Shown here: one piece after another, positions 29,677 to 38,003 of the stretch
Numbering within the stretch: the first letter of the stretch is position 1
Layout of the letters: each line of letters starts with the position of its first letter
From: Marinobacterium lacunae
Lineage (GTDB): Bacteria; Pseudomonadota; Gammaproteobacteria; Pseudomonadales; Balneatricaceae
DNA: 64,000 nt
Direction of reading: 5' to 3'
Assembly (NCBI RefSeq): GCF_000705555.1
Contig: NZ_JMQN01000047.1
Coordinates: forward strand, 124,001 to 188,000
Notes under the pieces: model-generated
The model's input: the letters and a program-made list of their open reading frames with translations, nothing else
Databases searched by the model: none
What the model was told of the DNA's origin: nothing
Made by a program: the position numbers and the translations under genes

Positions 29677-29700
29677 GTGGCGGTAGAAACAGGTATGAAC

Positions 29701-29733
29701 AAAAAAGGGGCCCTGTTTACAGGGCCCCTTTTT
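29701..29733. terminator. Bidirectional intrinsic terminator between rssC and the D-amino acid aminotransferase gene
   Basis: Perfect arms AAGGGGCCCT (29705-29714) and AGGGCCCCTT (29721-29730) are flanked by an A-run on the left and a T-run on the right. It can end transcription from both converging genes. Confidence 0.93.
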
Positions 29734-29747
29734 ATTGGTCCGTATTA

Positions 29748-30605
29748 TCAGAAATCGAACTTCCGATCGGTGTAGATGCGGAATGCTGCTTCCCAAACGG
29801 GGCCTACTTCGCCATTTCCGACCGGGTTGCCATCGAGTTTCACGACCGGGGCAATCTCTTTGGATGAGCTGGTGATCCAGATTTCGTCCGCGTTGCGAAC
29901 TTCATCCATGGTGACGGTGCGCTCTTCGACAGGAATAGAGCCGTCTGCCTTCAGGCTGTCAATAATGATCCGGCGTGTGATGCCCGGCAGGATTTGATTA
30001 TCTTCAATTGGTGTAATGACAACGCCATCTTTGACGATGAAGGCGTTGCAGGAGCTGCCCTCGGTCAGTTCGTTTTTGTCGTTGTACAACAGAATTTCGT
30101 TGTTGCCGGAGGCATAGCCCTGCTGGAAGTGCATGACGTTGCCCAGCAGTGCGGTGGATTTGATGTTGCAACGCTTCCAGCGCAGGTCCTGAGTGCTTGA
30201 AACTGTGTAGGGGTGAACCGTTGCGCGATCGACCGGTTCCGGATCCTTGATGCCAAAAGCAAATGCAAAGACTGTTGGCTCGACATTTTCAGGGTAAGCG
30301 TGGAAGCGTTTGGTATCTGCGCCGCGAGACACGTGCACATATACGCCGAAGTTGTCGCCGTCATTCTTTGCAATGAGCGCATCCAGAAGCTCGCGCCATT
30401 CGTCGATGCTTTTGTTGCACTTGATCTCGAGGGCTGCCAGACCATTGATCATGCGCTGCATGTGGGGTGCAAAGCCCACAGGCTTGCGGTTGTAGTACGG
30501 AATGACTTCGTAAATGCCGTCACCAAAGAGAAAACCGCGATCCAGCGGTGAAATGCGGGCTTCTTCCAAAGGAAGGTAGGTGCCGTTCAGGTAAGCGATA
30601 CTCAT
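29748..30605 (-). CDS. dat: D-amino acid aminotransferase (class IV)
   Basis: This PLP enzyme exchanges amino groups between D-amino acids and 2-oxo acids, typically D-alanine and 2-oxoglutarate giving D-glutamate and pyruvate. The 285-residue protein has the fold type IV motifs: RGFLFGDGIYEV near residue 23, the PLP lysine in NIKSTALLGNVM near residue 147, and EGSSCNAFIVKDG. The motif pattern favours D-amino acid over branched-chain aminotransferase, but 4-amino-4-deoxychorismate lyase-like variants are related. It lies downstream of the lysR gene of the D-glutamate/oxoproline operon with a 201-bp gap carrying its own AT-rich promoter region. Production or removal of D-glutamate would link it to that operon. 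Confidence 0.88.
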   Translation of the reverse strand: MSIAYLNGTYLPLEEARISPLDRGFLFGDGIYEVIPYYNRKPVGFAPHMQRMINGLAALEIKCNKSIDEWRELLDALIAKNDGDNFGVYVHVSRGADTKRFHAYPENVEPTVFAFAFGIKDPEPVDRATVHPYTVSSTQDLRWKRCNIKSTALLGNVMHFQQGYASGNNEILLYNDKNELTEGSSCNAFIVKDGVVITPIEDNQILPGITRRIIIDSLKADGSIPVEERTVTMDEVRNADEIWITSSSKEIAPVVKLDGNPVGNGEVGPVWEAAFRIYTDRKFDF

Positions 30606-30698
30606 TGTAGTGACCTCTCAACATTCAAACGTATTCGGCAATAGGCCGCAGAGCTTAGGCTCCATAAGCTTAGTAAGTGTTAAGAGTTTTATTAAAAT

Positions 30699-30718
30699 GC
30701 ATATTTATTTCAATATGC
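30699..30718. promoter_or_regulatory. Perfect inverted repeat in the AT-rich promoter region of dat
   Basis: GCATATT (30699-30705) and AATATGC (30712-30718) form a 7-bp palindrome with a 6-nt spacer, about 95-115 bp upstream of the dat start. The surrounding 120 bp is strongly AT-rich compared with the rest of the window. A regulator site is likely; a LysR-type protein encoded next door is one candidate. Confidence 0.45.
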
Positions 30719-30806
30719 TATAAAATAAAAAGATAATTTTATTAAAAGCCCTGTTTGGTAGAAAAAAACATCTATCAAATGCTTATATCTGAGTAAATAA
30801 TGTTGT

Positions 30807-31691
30807 CTAATGCGTGGCAATCATTCGGCGTGCGGTATCTGTCAGGAGTCTGGGTAGAATACGATCGTCGTCCAGTCGCCAGGCGCAGCAGAAGTTGAGT
30901 GCCGGTGCTTTGGGTAGATTTTCGACCAAAATAAGCTTCTTCTGATAGACCTCCTGCATCACCAACGGCTCGGGCAGCAGGGCAATGCCGACACCCTGTT
31001 TTACCAGTGAAAGCAGGCTGGCGACGGAGCTGCAGGTATGAATCACCGGCGCTAATTCTCCAAGGGGTTCGAAGAGTTCCTTGAGGTATCGCCATGGACG
31101 GGTGTTGCGCGGAAATGAAAGGATGGCGTGTTCCGTGATGTCCCTCAGCCCCTTTATGTGTTCTACCTCTGTCATTGCCGGACTTGCTACCCAGCGTTGT
31201 GGGTAGCTGCACAGGGGCTCTGTAACGAATGACGGGAGGGGGTGCTCGTCCGCGACCATGAGCACGAGATCCAGATCAGCGGCTTTTAACTGGGTAATCA
31301 GCGACGCCGTAGTGTCGCTAATCAACTCGAATGCAATCAGTGGATGCTCTTCGTGCCAGCGTGTCAGCAGCTGAGACAGCCATAGATGGGTCAGGGTGTC
31401 GACGATTCCGATACGCAGCGTGCCGCGTTCCGGCGCATCGTCAAGCAGTTGCGCTTTCATTTCATGGCTGATGGCAATCAGCTTTTCGGCATAGGGCAAA
31501 AGCTGCACGCCTCGAGGTGTGAGCTGAGTGCCTCGCTTGTCACGGGCAAATAGCTGAACGTTCAATTCGTCCTCGAGCGCGCTTATGCGTGCTGAGATGG
31601 CAGGCTGGGACGCGTGCAGTTGGGCAGCTGCCGCGTGGAAGCTGCCCAGGCGGGCGACGGTCAGAAAGGTGTACAGGTTTCGCAGTCGCAT
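30807..31691 (-). CDS. LysR-family transcriptional regulator
   Basis: This is a 294-residue LysR-type regulator. The winged helix-turn-helix occupies residues 1-60 (FHAAAAQLHASQPAISARISALEDEL), followed by the two-lobed effector domain. It is the last gene of the operon that starts with the DUF1445 gene, 30 bp after the DUF4392 gene. It probably senses D-glutamate, 5-oxoproline or a related acid, and controls the operon and perhaps the dat gene just downstream. These targets are inferred from position. Being inside the operon rather than divergent from it is less usual for the family. Confidence 0.88.
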   Translation of the reverse strand: MRLRNLYTFLTVARLGSFHAAAAQLHASQPAISARISALEDELNVQLFARDKRGTQLTPRGVQLLPYAEKLIAISHEMKAQLLDDAPERGTLRIGIVDTLTHLWLSQLLTRWHEEHPLIAFELISDTTASLITQLKAADLDLVLMVADEHPLPSFVTEPLCSYPQRWVASPAMTEVEHIKGLRDITEHAILSFPRNTRPWRYLKELFEPLGELAPVIHTCSSVASLLSLVKQGVGIALLPEPLVMQEVYQKKLILVENLPKAPALNFCCAWRLDDDRILPRLLTDTARRMIATH

Positions 31692-31721
31692 AAAGGCCTG
31701 CTCTCCGGTCCCATCAGGGGG

Positions 31722-32567
31722 TTAGTCGATGAAACCGGTCAGCTTACGCAGTTCATGAATAACAGCCTTACCTTCGCTTGAGGGCAAGCCGTCCTCGGTC
31801 AGCTCGTTGAGGCGTGTAACGCCATCTACGCTGCCCCGCTCTGACAGGTAGTTAAGGATCGCCTCAGGATCGATGCGTGCCAACAGGTCCTCACCTTTCC
31901 AAAGGCCCAGCAGGGCGATGATGCCGTAAGCGCCCCAGTTTGAGACATCCGCTATCAGCAGCTCGTCGACGCGTGTGGCGCTGGGAACGATATTCAGCTT
32001 GCTGATCGCGTCTACGATATTACCCATGCCGATTTCGTTGCCGCCATCGCCGATGCCAATGGTAGGGCAGTTGGCAGCTTTGACAAAAGTGTCAAAGCAG
32101 GCGGTGCGTGCGCTTATGCTCTCTCCACGCATGTTGTAATACCCGCCGTCGGCGGCTTGTCCCGGTCTCTCGATAGAGAGCACAACGTCCGGACGGTAAT
32201 GGGCAAGTGCCTCCAGTGCCTCAAGTTCCCGTAAATCATGCTCACCCACCTGTATTTCGTGCACTTTGTAGTCAGGTGCAAGCATTGCCGAGATCGGTTT
32301 GCCGCAGACGATGACCGGGTCTGCGCCAAGATGCTTGAGTGTCTGGTATAGCGCGATAGCGCCGACAGGTCCGTCAGTTTCGAATGTGTCAACGACGGGA
32401 AAACCCGTGCCGATAAGTACGGTACCTTTGCAGTTCTGCAGGTGCTTTGCCGCTCTGGCATAATAACCGCTGGTCAGGGCAGGTTGGACAGTCTTCATAC
32501 CACGCAGGTTCTGTCTTACCAGCAGGTCTTCAATCTGTTTGCTCAACTGAATATCGTGTTGTGTCAT
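31722..32567 (-). CDS. DUF4392 protein, C-terminal half of D-glutamate cyclase
   Basis: This is a 281-residue cytosolic protein of the DUF4392 family. Conserved features include GTGFPVVDTFETDGPVGAIAL near residue 52, LSIERPGQAADGGYYNMRG, and GIGDGGNEIGMGN near residue 173. In vertebrates the mitochondrial D-glutamate cyclase is a fusion of a DUF1445 domain and a DUF4392 domain, and converts D-glutamate to 5-oxo-D-proline. Here the two domains are separate genes at opposite ends of the 5-oxoprolinase genes. It starts 17 bp after pxpC. The activity is inferred from that domain pairing. Confidence 0.82.
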   Translation of the reverse strand: MTQHDIQLSKQIEDLLVRQNLRGMKTVQPALTSGYYARAAKHLQNCKGTVLIGTGFPVVDTFETDGPVGAIALYQTLKHLGADPVIVCGKPISAMLAPDYKVHEIQVGEHDLRELEALEALAHYRPDVVLSIERPGQAADGGYYNMRGESISARTACFDTFVKAANCPTIGIGDGGNEIGMGNIVDAISKLNIVPSATRVDELLIADVSNWGAYGIIALLGLWKGEDLLARIDPEAILNYLSERGSVDGVTRLNELTEDGLPSSEGKAVIHELRKLTGFID

Positions 32568-32584
32568 TGTGTTTGTTCCCGTTA

Positions 32585-33526
32585 TCAGGGCGCGACTGCA
32601 ATGGGTTGAATCGCGTGGTAGTAACGCTGGCTGAGCAGCAGCTGATTGTGAGCCTCATCCTGGGAGTAGGCTGTGAAGCTTATCTCACGCCCTGGAAGCA
32701 TCTGCGCCAGTCGTGCGACATCTTGCGAGAAAAGGCTGCCTATCTTGGGATAGCCGCCTATTGTTTGCCGGTCGTTCAGCAGTACGATGGGTTGGCCGTC
32801 GGCAGGTACCTGAATTGCTCCAAGGGCTATGCCCTCTGACAGAATCCCATTTATCGAGGGCGCAATGGCTGGGCCTTCAAGGCGGTAACCCATGCGGTCG
32901 GCTCGGTCACTGATGCGGTAAGTGCTGGAAAAGAACAGGCGTTTCTGTACTTCACTGAACGCATTCTGCTGATAGCCAAGAATGACGCGTAGCGGGCGAG
33001 AGTCATTATAGTCGGGCCGGTATTGCTCCGGCAGGCGGTAGCCCCCCGCATCGACTCCCGCTTCGCAGGGCAAGATGTCGCCACTTTGCAGGCGCTGGCC
33101 GTTGAGGCCGCCCAACTTCTCCCGTTGCACGGTTGCTGTGCTGTCGAACATCGGCCTGATCTGAAAACCCCCGCTGACGGCGAGATAGCCGCGAGCGCCG
33201 AGTTGGCTGAAACCGACCTCTATCTTGTCGCCCGCCTTGACGCGGTGTGCGTGCCAGCGTTCTGCTTCCCGGCCATTGATCTTGAGCGGCAGCTCTCCGC
33301 CGGTCAGTACCGCCCAGGTATCCACCTCGGCCTCAAGTGACAGGCCTCCGATGCTGATCTCCAGCCCGGTCGCGTTGGGGGCATTGCCAAGTAGCCGGTT
33401 GGCCCAATTGAAAGCCAGCGGGTCCAGCGGACCTCCGGTGGTCAGGCCGATGCGGTGGTGTCCGAATCGCCCCTGATCGGTAATGAGTGTCATCAGGCCG
33501 GGCTGGCGTACCTTGAAACCGCTCAT
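32585..33526 (-). CDS. pxpC: 5-oxoprolinase subunit C
   Basis: PxpC, with PxpA and PxpB, hydrolyses 5-oxoproline to glutamate using ATP. The 313-residue protein belongs to the biotin-dependent carboxyltransferase-like family. It opens with LMTLITDQGRFGHHRIGLTTGGPLD-like sequence near residue 11 and has the late motif NDRQTIGGYPKIG, both typical. No biotin-binding motif is expected or seen. It overlaps pxpB by 4 bp. The three subunits are complete and adjacent. Confidence 0.93.
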   Translation of the reverse strand: MSGFKVRQPGLMTLITDQGRFGHHRIGLTTGGPLDPLAFNWANRLLGNAPNATGLEISIGGLSLEAEVDTWAVLTGGELPLKINGREAERWHAHRVKAGDKIEVGFSQLGARGYLAVSGGFQIRPMFDSTATVQREKLGGLNGQRLQSGDILPCEAGVDAGGYRLPEQYRPDYNDSRPLRVILGYQQNAFSEVQKRLFFSSTYRISDRADRMGYRLEGPAIAPSINGILSEGIALGAIQVPADGQPIVLLNDRQTIGGYPKIGSLFSQDVARLAQMLPGREISFTAYSQDEAHNQLLLSQRYYHAIQPIAVAP

Positions 33527-34200
33527 AGCTCACCTCCCAGTTCCAGGTAACGCTCTTTCGTAATGGGTTCGAAGCTGACCCGGTCACCGACCTGAACCGG
33601 CATACAAGGCGTTGCATCGGGATCGAACATGCGGGTGGGGCAGCGTCCGATCAGATTCCAGCCGCCAGGCGAGGTGGAGGGGTATATGGCGGTTTGGCGG
33701 TCTGCAATAGCGACCGAACCACGGGGCACCGCCTGACGAGGTGTTGAGAGTCTGGGTGCGGCCAAGCGTTCGTCGACCTGCCCGAGGTAGGCAAAACCCG
33801 GCGCAAAACCGATTGCGTATACTCGGTATTCGGTCGACGCGTGGAGTGCGATCACCTCTTCAACACTCATGTGTGCCTTCTGTGCAAGTGCTTCCAGTTC
33901 AGGTCCGGACTCGGGCGAGTACCAGACTGGCAGTTTGATCAGAGCGCCCTCTGTTGCATCGTCAAGGTTGGAGAGGTCGGACAGCTGCAACAGGCGCCTG
34001 CGAGCTTCCAGATGATCGATTTTATACGGGTCGTAGATGACCAAAAGAGAAGCGTACGAGGGTACAAGGTCGATCAGCGCATCACCGAGCAGGCGTTCGG
34101 TTTCACTGACTGCGCTTTGTACCTGTGCGGATATTTGCGGATCAGTCGTGTCACCGAAATAGAGGATCAGTGAGTTTTCGCCGGCAACTTCGATTCTCAT
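33523..34200 (-). CDS. pxpB: 5-oxoprolinase subunit B
   Basis: This is a 225-residue member of the KipI/carboxyltransferase subdomain C/D family, and the second subunit of PxpABC. Family motifs include VPSYASLLVIYDP, YAIGFAPGFAYLGQVD, RLSTPRQAVPRGSVAIA and STSPGGWNLIGRCP. It overlaps pxpC and pxpA by 4 bp each, which suggests balanced, coupled translation of the complex. An older name for the family, kinase inhibitor KipI, came from Bacillus and is unlikely to describe its main role here. Confidence 0.93.
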   Translation of the reverse strand: MRIEVAGENSLILYFGDTTDPQISAQVQSAVSETERLLGDALIDLVPSYASLLVIYDPYKIDHLEARRRLLQLSDLSNLDDATEGALIKLPVWYSPESGPELEALAQKAHMSVEEVIALHASTEYRVYAIGFAPGFAYLGQVDERLAAPRLSTPRQAVPRGSVAIADRQTAIYPSTSPGGWNLIGRCPTRMFDPDATPCMPVQVGDRVSFEPITKERYLELGGEL

Positions 34201-34931
34201 GATGCCAGCATCTCCCTGATCTCTTTGATCGCTGCAATGCCATCGGCGTTATCGCCGTGCACGCAGATGGTGTCTACCTCAAGCTTAAGGATGTGGCCGC
34301 TTACGGTGGTGACAGAACTCTCGTCAGCAAGTTGACGGACCTGTTCCAGCATCTTTTCGCGACTGTGCACCGCACCGGGCTTGGTTCTTGCCAGCAGCTT
34401 GCCGTCATCATCGTAGCAGCGGTCGGCGAAGGCTTCGAAGAGCAGTTCGATACCGTAGTGCTCGGCTTCAATGCGATGGTTTTCAGCATCGGGGGTGGCC
34501 TGGAGCATCAGCTTTACCGGTCTGTAGTAGTCGCTGATGGCTTTCATGATGGCCTGTCGCACTGATGGCTTGGCCATCATGTCGTTATAGAGTGCGCCGT
34601 GTGGTTTAACGTATTCCAGCGTCAAGTCGGCAGAGGCGGCCATGCCATCCAGGGCCGCGACCTGATAATGGACCAACGCATGGATTTCATTGGCACTGGC
34701 GTGAATCGAGCGGCGGCCAAAACCCATCAGATCCGGATAGGCCGGATGTGCGCCAACGGTTACGCCATTTTCGCGTGCCATGCGCAGCGTCTTCTGCATC
34801 ACCAGCGGATCGCCGGCGTGAAATCCGCAGGCGATGTTGGCCTGATCGATATGAGGCATCACCATCTCGTCCATGCCCATTGACCAAGCGCCAAAACTTT
34901 CACCGAGGTCGCAGTTAAGTAATAAAGCCAT
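34197..34931 (-). CDS. pxpA: 5-oxoprolinase subunit A (LamB/YcsF family)
   Basis: This is a 244-residue cytosolic protein of the LamB/YcsF family, the subunit thought to carry the hydrolytic site of 5-oxoprolinase. The start LLLNCDLGESFGAW is diagnostic, followed by ANIACGFHAGDP and VGAHPAYPDLMGFGRR, where conserved His and Asp residues lie. I chose the ATG at 34931 because AGGAGGACTC directly precedes it; the longer frame has no family similarity. It overlaps pxpB by 4 bp and follows the DUF1445 gene by 25 bp. Confidence 0.94.
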   Translation of the reverse strand: MALLLNCDLGESFGAWSMGMDEMVMPHIDQANIACGFHAGDPLVMQKTLRMARENGVTVGAHPAYPDLMGFGRRSIHASANEIHALVHYQVAALDGMAASADLTLEYVKPHGALYNDMMAKPSVRQAIMKAISDYYRPVKLMLQATPDAENHRIEAEHYGIELLFEAFADRCYDDDGKLLARTKPGAVHSREKMLEQVRQLADESSVTTVSGHILKLEVDTICVHGDNADGIAAIKEIREMLAS

Positions 34932-34956
34932 GAGTCCTCCTTTCGAACGCCGGGTA

Positions 34957-35745
34957 TTAGAGAATGGCAAGCCGGCTGTTGGGCAGGTCTGTAACCAGCA
35001 TGTGGCCTGGGCTGTGTGTGATACAGATCGGGGGGCGGGCCGATTCGATCGCAACCTGAGGCGTGACGCCGCAGGCCCAGAAAACGGGGACTTCGCCCTC
35101 GTTGATTGTCACGGCATCACCAAAATCGGGGTGGTTGATGTCAGAAATCCCAATCGCGGCCGGATCGCCAAAGTGCAGAGGTGCACCGTGTACTGACGGG
35201 AAGCGCGAGCAGATCTGTATTGCGCGAATAGCATCGGCTGGCTTCATTGGGCGCATGCTGACGACCGTCGTGCCGCTAAAGCGGCCAGCGCTCTTGCAGG
35301 CGATGTTCGTGCGGTACATCGGTACGTTCACCTGCTCGGTGATATTGCGTATCTCCAACCCGTCTGCGATCAGAGCCTCTTCAAAAGAAAAGGAGCAGCC
35401 AAGCAGGAAGGCGACCATGTCGTCCTGCCAGTATTCGACGACATCGGTTACCTCGGAGGTCAGTTTGCCATCTTCATAGATCCGATAGCGGGGGATGTCG
35501 CGGCGAATATCGATATCCTGTCCTAGGTCGGGCAGCATGAACTCGCCAGGATTGGCTGACATTCCGATGATTGGGCAGGGCTTGGGGTTAAGCTGACAGA
35601 ACATGAGGAATTCGTCAGCGAAGGCTTTGGGTAGAATTGCCAGATTGCCTTGCACATACCCTGCACAGTAACCGGAAGTATTGCCGGTAAAGCTGCCTTG
35701 GCGAATCTGCTGGCGTAGCGCGTAGGGGGAGAGTGAGACTGGCAT
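34957..35745 (-). CDS. DUF1445 putative hydro-lyase, N-terminal half of D-glutamate cyclase
   Basis: This is a 262-residue cytosolic protein of the DUF1445 family, often annotated 'putative hydro-lyase'. Conserved stretches are [24 protein letters not shown] and the C-terminal [13 protein letters not shown]. It is the first gene of the six-gene operon. Vertebrate D-glutamate cyclase combines this domain with DUF4392, and the matching DUF4392 protein is encoded four genes downstream. Together they could make 5-oxo-D-proline from D-glutamate. Other DUF1445 relatives have no known reaction, so the call is by context. Confidence 0.83.
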   Translation of the reverse strand: MPVSLSPYALRQQIRQGSFTGNTSGYCAGYVQGNLAILPKAFADEFLMFCQLNPKPCPIIGMSANPGEFMLPDLGQDIDIRRDIPRYRIYEDGKLTSEVTDVVEYWQDDMVAFLLGCSFSFEEALIADGLEIRNITEQVNVPMYRTNIACKSAGRFSGTTVVSMRPMKPADAIRAIQICSRFPSVHGAPLHFGDPAAIGISDINHPDFGDAVTINEGEVPVFWACGVTPQVAIESARPPICITHSPGHMLVTDLPNSRLAIL

Positions 35746-35759
35746 CTATACAAAGCCCT

Positions 35760-35793
35760 CTTTATCAAGAATGGTTGTCTTGCAGTGATAAAG
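35760..35793. promoter_or_regulatory. Inverted repeat 1 in the promoter of the DUF1445-pxp operon
   Basis: CTTTATCA (35760-35767) and TGATAAAG (35786-35793) are perfect 8-bp arms separated by 18 bp, 15-48 bp upstream of the operon's first start codon. A possible minus-strand -10 element (TTATAC, 35799-35804) would place transcription start inside or next to this repeat, a typical repressor position. The half-site matches inverted repeat 2. Confidence 0.5.
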
Positions 35794-35841
35794 AGAGTGT
35801 ATAACGCCTGAAAGGTTTGTCTAATCGATATTGATTGGAAT

Positions 35842-35864
35842 CTTGATAAATAAAGTTTATCAAG
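35842..35864. promoter_or_regulatory. Inverted repeat 2 in the promoter of the DUF1445-pxp operon
   Basis: CTTGATAAA (35842-35850) and TTTATCAAG (35856-35864) are perfect 9-bp arms with a 5-nt spacer, about 97-119 bp upstream of the DUF1445 start. TTTATCAAG also occurs at 35761-35769. Shared half-sites suggest two operators for one dimeric regulator and possible looping. Confidence 0.55.
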
Positions 35865-35870
35865 GTTGGT

Positions 35871-35899
35871 AAAAAAACGGGCAACTATAGGTTGCCCGT
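35871..35899 (-). terminator. Intrinsic terminator of the transaldolase gene
   Basis: Perfect 9-bp arms ACGGGCAAC (35877-35885) and GTTGCCCGT (35891-35899) with a 5-nt loop are preceded on the plus strand by seven A residues, which read as a T-run on the minus strand. It lies 8 bp after the tal stop and separates tal from the operon promoter. Confidence 0.92.
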
Positions 35900-35906
35900 A
35901 TGGAAT

Positions 35907-36854
35907 TCAGCTTGCGAGCAGTTTCTCAAGCGTAATCTGGTCTTTGGTGAAGTTACGGATACCTTCAGCCAGCTTTTCGGTGGCCATGGCATCACTGTTC
36001 AGTGACCAGCGGAAGTCGGTCTCGGCCAGTGATGATTTCGGGTCGGTTGCACCGGTTGCTTCAGGACTTAGACGTCGTTCCAGCGGCGTTTGGAGATTAG
36101 CCAGCTCCTGCAGCAGTGCAGGTGCGATGGTCAGGCGGTCGCATCCTGCCAGTGACTGAATCTCGCCGATATTGCGAAAGCTTGCGCCCATCACGATCGT
36201 GTTATAGCCGTGAGTCTTGTAGTAACGGTAAATACGACTGACAGACTGCACGCCCGGGTCATTATCGCCGCCGAAGTCCGCCTCGGGTTGGCGGGCCTTG
36301 TGCCAGTCCAGTATGCGTCCAACGAAGGGCGATATCAGGAAGACGCCCGCATCGGCACAGGCCTGCGCCTGACTGAAGCCAAAAAGCAGTGTCAGGTTGC
36401 ACTGAATGCCGGTCTTCTCCAATTCGCGGGCGGCTTCGATACCTTCCCAGGTCGAGGCGATCTTGATCAGCACGCGAGAAGCATCTACGCCTTGCTGCTG
36501 ATACAGGTCGATCAGGCGTTTTGCCTTTTCGATGGTTGCGCGGGTGTCGAATGAAAGGCGTGCGTCGACTTCGGTCGATATGCGTCCCGGAATGATGTCG
36601 AGGATCTCTCGTCCAATTAATACGGCCAGATAATCGCTCATGTTCGCCAGCTGATCACTGTCGCTGCCGCCCTGCTGAGCGGCGTATTGGCGCGCTTTCT
36701 CCAGCAGAGGGGCATACTTCGCGTCTTGGCTGGCTTTCAGCAGCAGCGAGGGGTTGGTGGTGGCATCCACCGGCTGAAAGGTCCGAATGGCGTCAATGTC
36801 GCCGGTGTCGGCGACGACAGTCGTGATCTTTTTGAGCTGTTCAAGCTGGTCCAT
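35907..36854 (-). CDS. tal: Transaldolase
   Basis: This enzyme of the non-oxidative pentose phosphate pathway moves a dihydroxyacetone unit from sedoheptulose 7-phosphate to glyceraldehyde 3-phosphate. The 315-residue protein fits the TalB-type family. It has the [10 protein letters not shown] motif near residue 32 and the Schiff-base lysine in [11 protein letters not shown] near residue 130. I chose the ATG at 36854 (MDQLEQLKK), which matches known N-termini; the longer frame runs back into dusA. Seven bases separate it from the dusA stop, so the two are probably co-transcribed. Confidence 0.95.
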   Translation of the reverse strand: MDQLEQLKKITTVVADTGDIDAIRTFQPVDATTNPSLLLKASQDAKYAPLLEKARQYAAQQGGSDSDQLANMSDYLAVLIGREILDIIPGRISTEVDARLSFDTRATIEKAKRLIDLYQQQGVDASRVLIKIASTWEGIEAARELEKTGIQCNLTLLFGFSQAQACADAGVFLISPFVGRILDWHKARQPEADFGGDNDPGVQSVSRIYRYYKTHGYNTIVMGASFRNIGEIQSLAGCDRLTIAPALLQELANLQTPLERRLSPEATGATDPKSSLAETDFRWSLNSDAMATEKLAEGIRNFTKDQITLEKLLAS

Positions 36855-36861
36855 TTGATCT

Positions 36862-37920
36862 TCAGTCCTCATCGGGGTTTGCTGTCTGTGAGACAAAGCG
36901 TAATGCGTCGCGGAAGGTGGCAATGCCCGCTTCGCGTTGATGTCCGTTTTCACTGAGGTGTCGCCGGAACTGGCGTCCGCCGCGCTGCCCGTGGAATAAG
37001 CCCAGGAGGTGCTTAACCACAGCATAGAGTGGAGCACCCTCTTTTATGCGTTTCTCCAGATAGGGGATAAAGCGTTCGGCTATCTCCAGACGATCGGTGA
37101 CAGGATCGTCGTCACCAAAAATCTCTCCATCAGCGTGTGCGAGTATCGGATAGGGGTTTTGGTAAGCCTCGCGGCCGATCATGACGCCATCGACATGCTG
37201 GAGATGGGCTTTGGCTTCATCCAGTGATTTGATGCCGCCATTGATAATGATCTCAAGCTCGGGAAACAGTTGCTTGATGCGATAAACATGATCATATATC
37301 AGCGGTGGTATCTCGCGGTTCTCCTTCGGGCTCAGCCCGTCCAGAATTGCCTTGCGCGCATGAATCGTGAAGCTGGTGCAGCCACTCTCCTTGACGGTTT
37401 CAACGAAGCGGTGCAGGTGTTCAAAGCTGTCGAGATCATCGATGCCAAGTCGGTGCTTGATTGTTACAGGCAGTGATGTGGCGGCCTGCATCTCGTGAAG
37501 GCACTCGGCGACCCGTTTCGGGTGGGCCATCAGGCAGGCGCCGATCATATTGTTCTGTACCCGGTCAGAGGGGCAGCCGACATTGAGGTTTACCTCATCG
37601 TACCCCCAATCCTCAGCCATGCGTGCACATGCCGCCAGATCCTGTGGGTTGCTGCCGCCCAATTGAAGTGCCACAGGGTGTTCGCTGTTATCGTAACGAA
37701 GGAAGCGTTCGCGGTCGCCGTGGATTAACGCGCCGGTGGTTACCATCTCGGTATACAGCAGTGTGTTGCGCGACATCAGTCGGTGAAATACACGAGCGTC
37801 CGAAGTGGTCCAATCCATCATCGGTGCTACGGAAAGTCTTCTGTCGACTGAGCGTGCGGTGTTTCCGGTTTCGACGCCGGGTACTGTGTCGTGAGACAAG
37901 GGTGTGTGAATCGTCATCAA
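36862..37920 (-). CDS. dusA: tRNA-dihydrouridine(20/20a) synthase
   Basis: This FMN enzyme reduces uridines 20 and 20a in the D-loop of tRNAs with NADPH. The 352-residue protein has the N-terminal motif VAPMMDWT, the active-site cysteine in [20 protein letters not shown]-like sequence near residue 118, and the FMN phosphate motif [11 protein letters not shown]. Residue content fits DusA better than DusB or DusC. It lies just upstream of tal, an arrangement I recall from pseudomonads. Confidence 0.94.
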   Translation of the reverse strand: MMTIHTPLSHDTVPGVETGNTARSVDRRLSVAPMMDWTTSDARVFHRLMSRNTLLYTEMVTTGALIHGDRERFLRYDNSEHPVALQLGGSNPQDLAACARMAEDWGYDEVNLNVGCPSDRVQNNMIGACLMAHPKRVAECLHEMQAATSLPVTIKHRLGIDDLDSFEHLHRFVETVKESGCTSFTIHARKAILDGLSPKENREIPPLIYDHVYRIKQLFPELEIIINGGIKSLDEAKAHLQHVDGVMIGREAYQNPYPILAHADGEIFGDDDPVTDRLEIAERFIPYLEKRIKEGAPLYAVVKHLLGLFHGQRGGRQFRRHLSENGHQREAGIATFRDALRFVSQTANPDED

Positions 37921-38003
37921 TTACTTCAATTGCCGAGCGCTGGGTTGCTCTATCTGGAATGAGGCCAGCATTTTACCACAGCCTCGGTGACAACCCCACG
38001 CAC

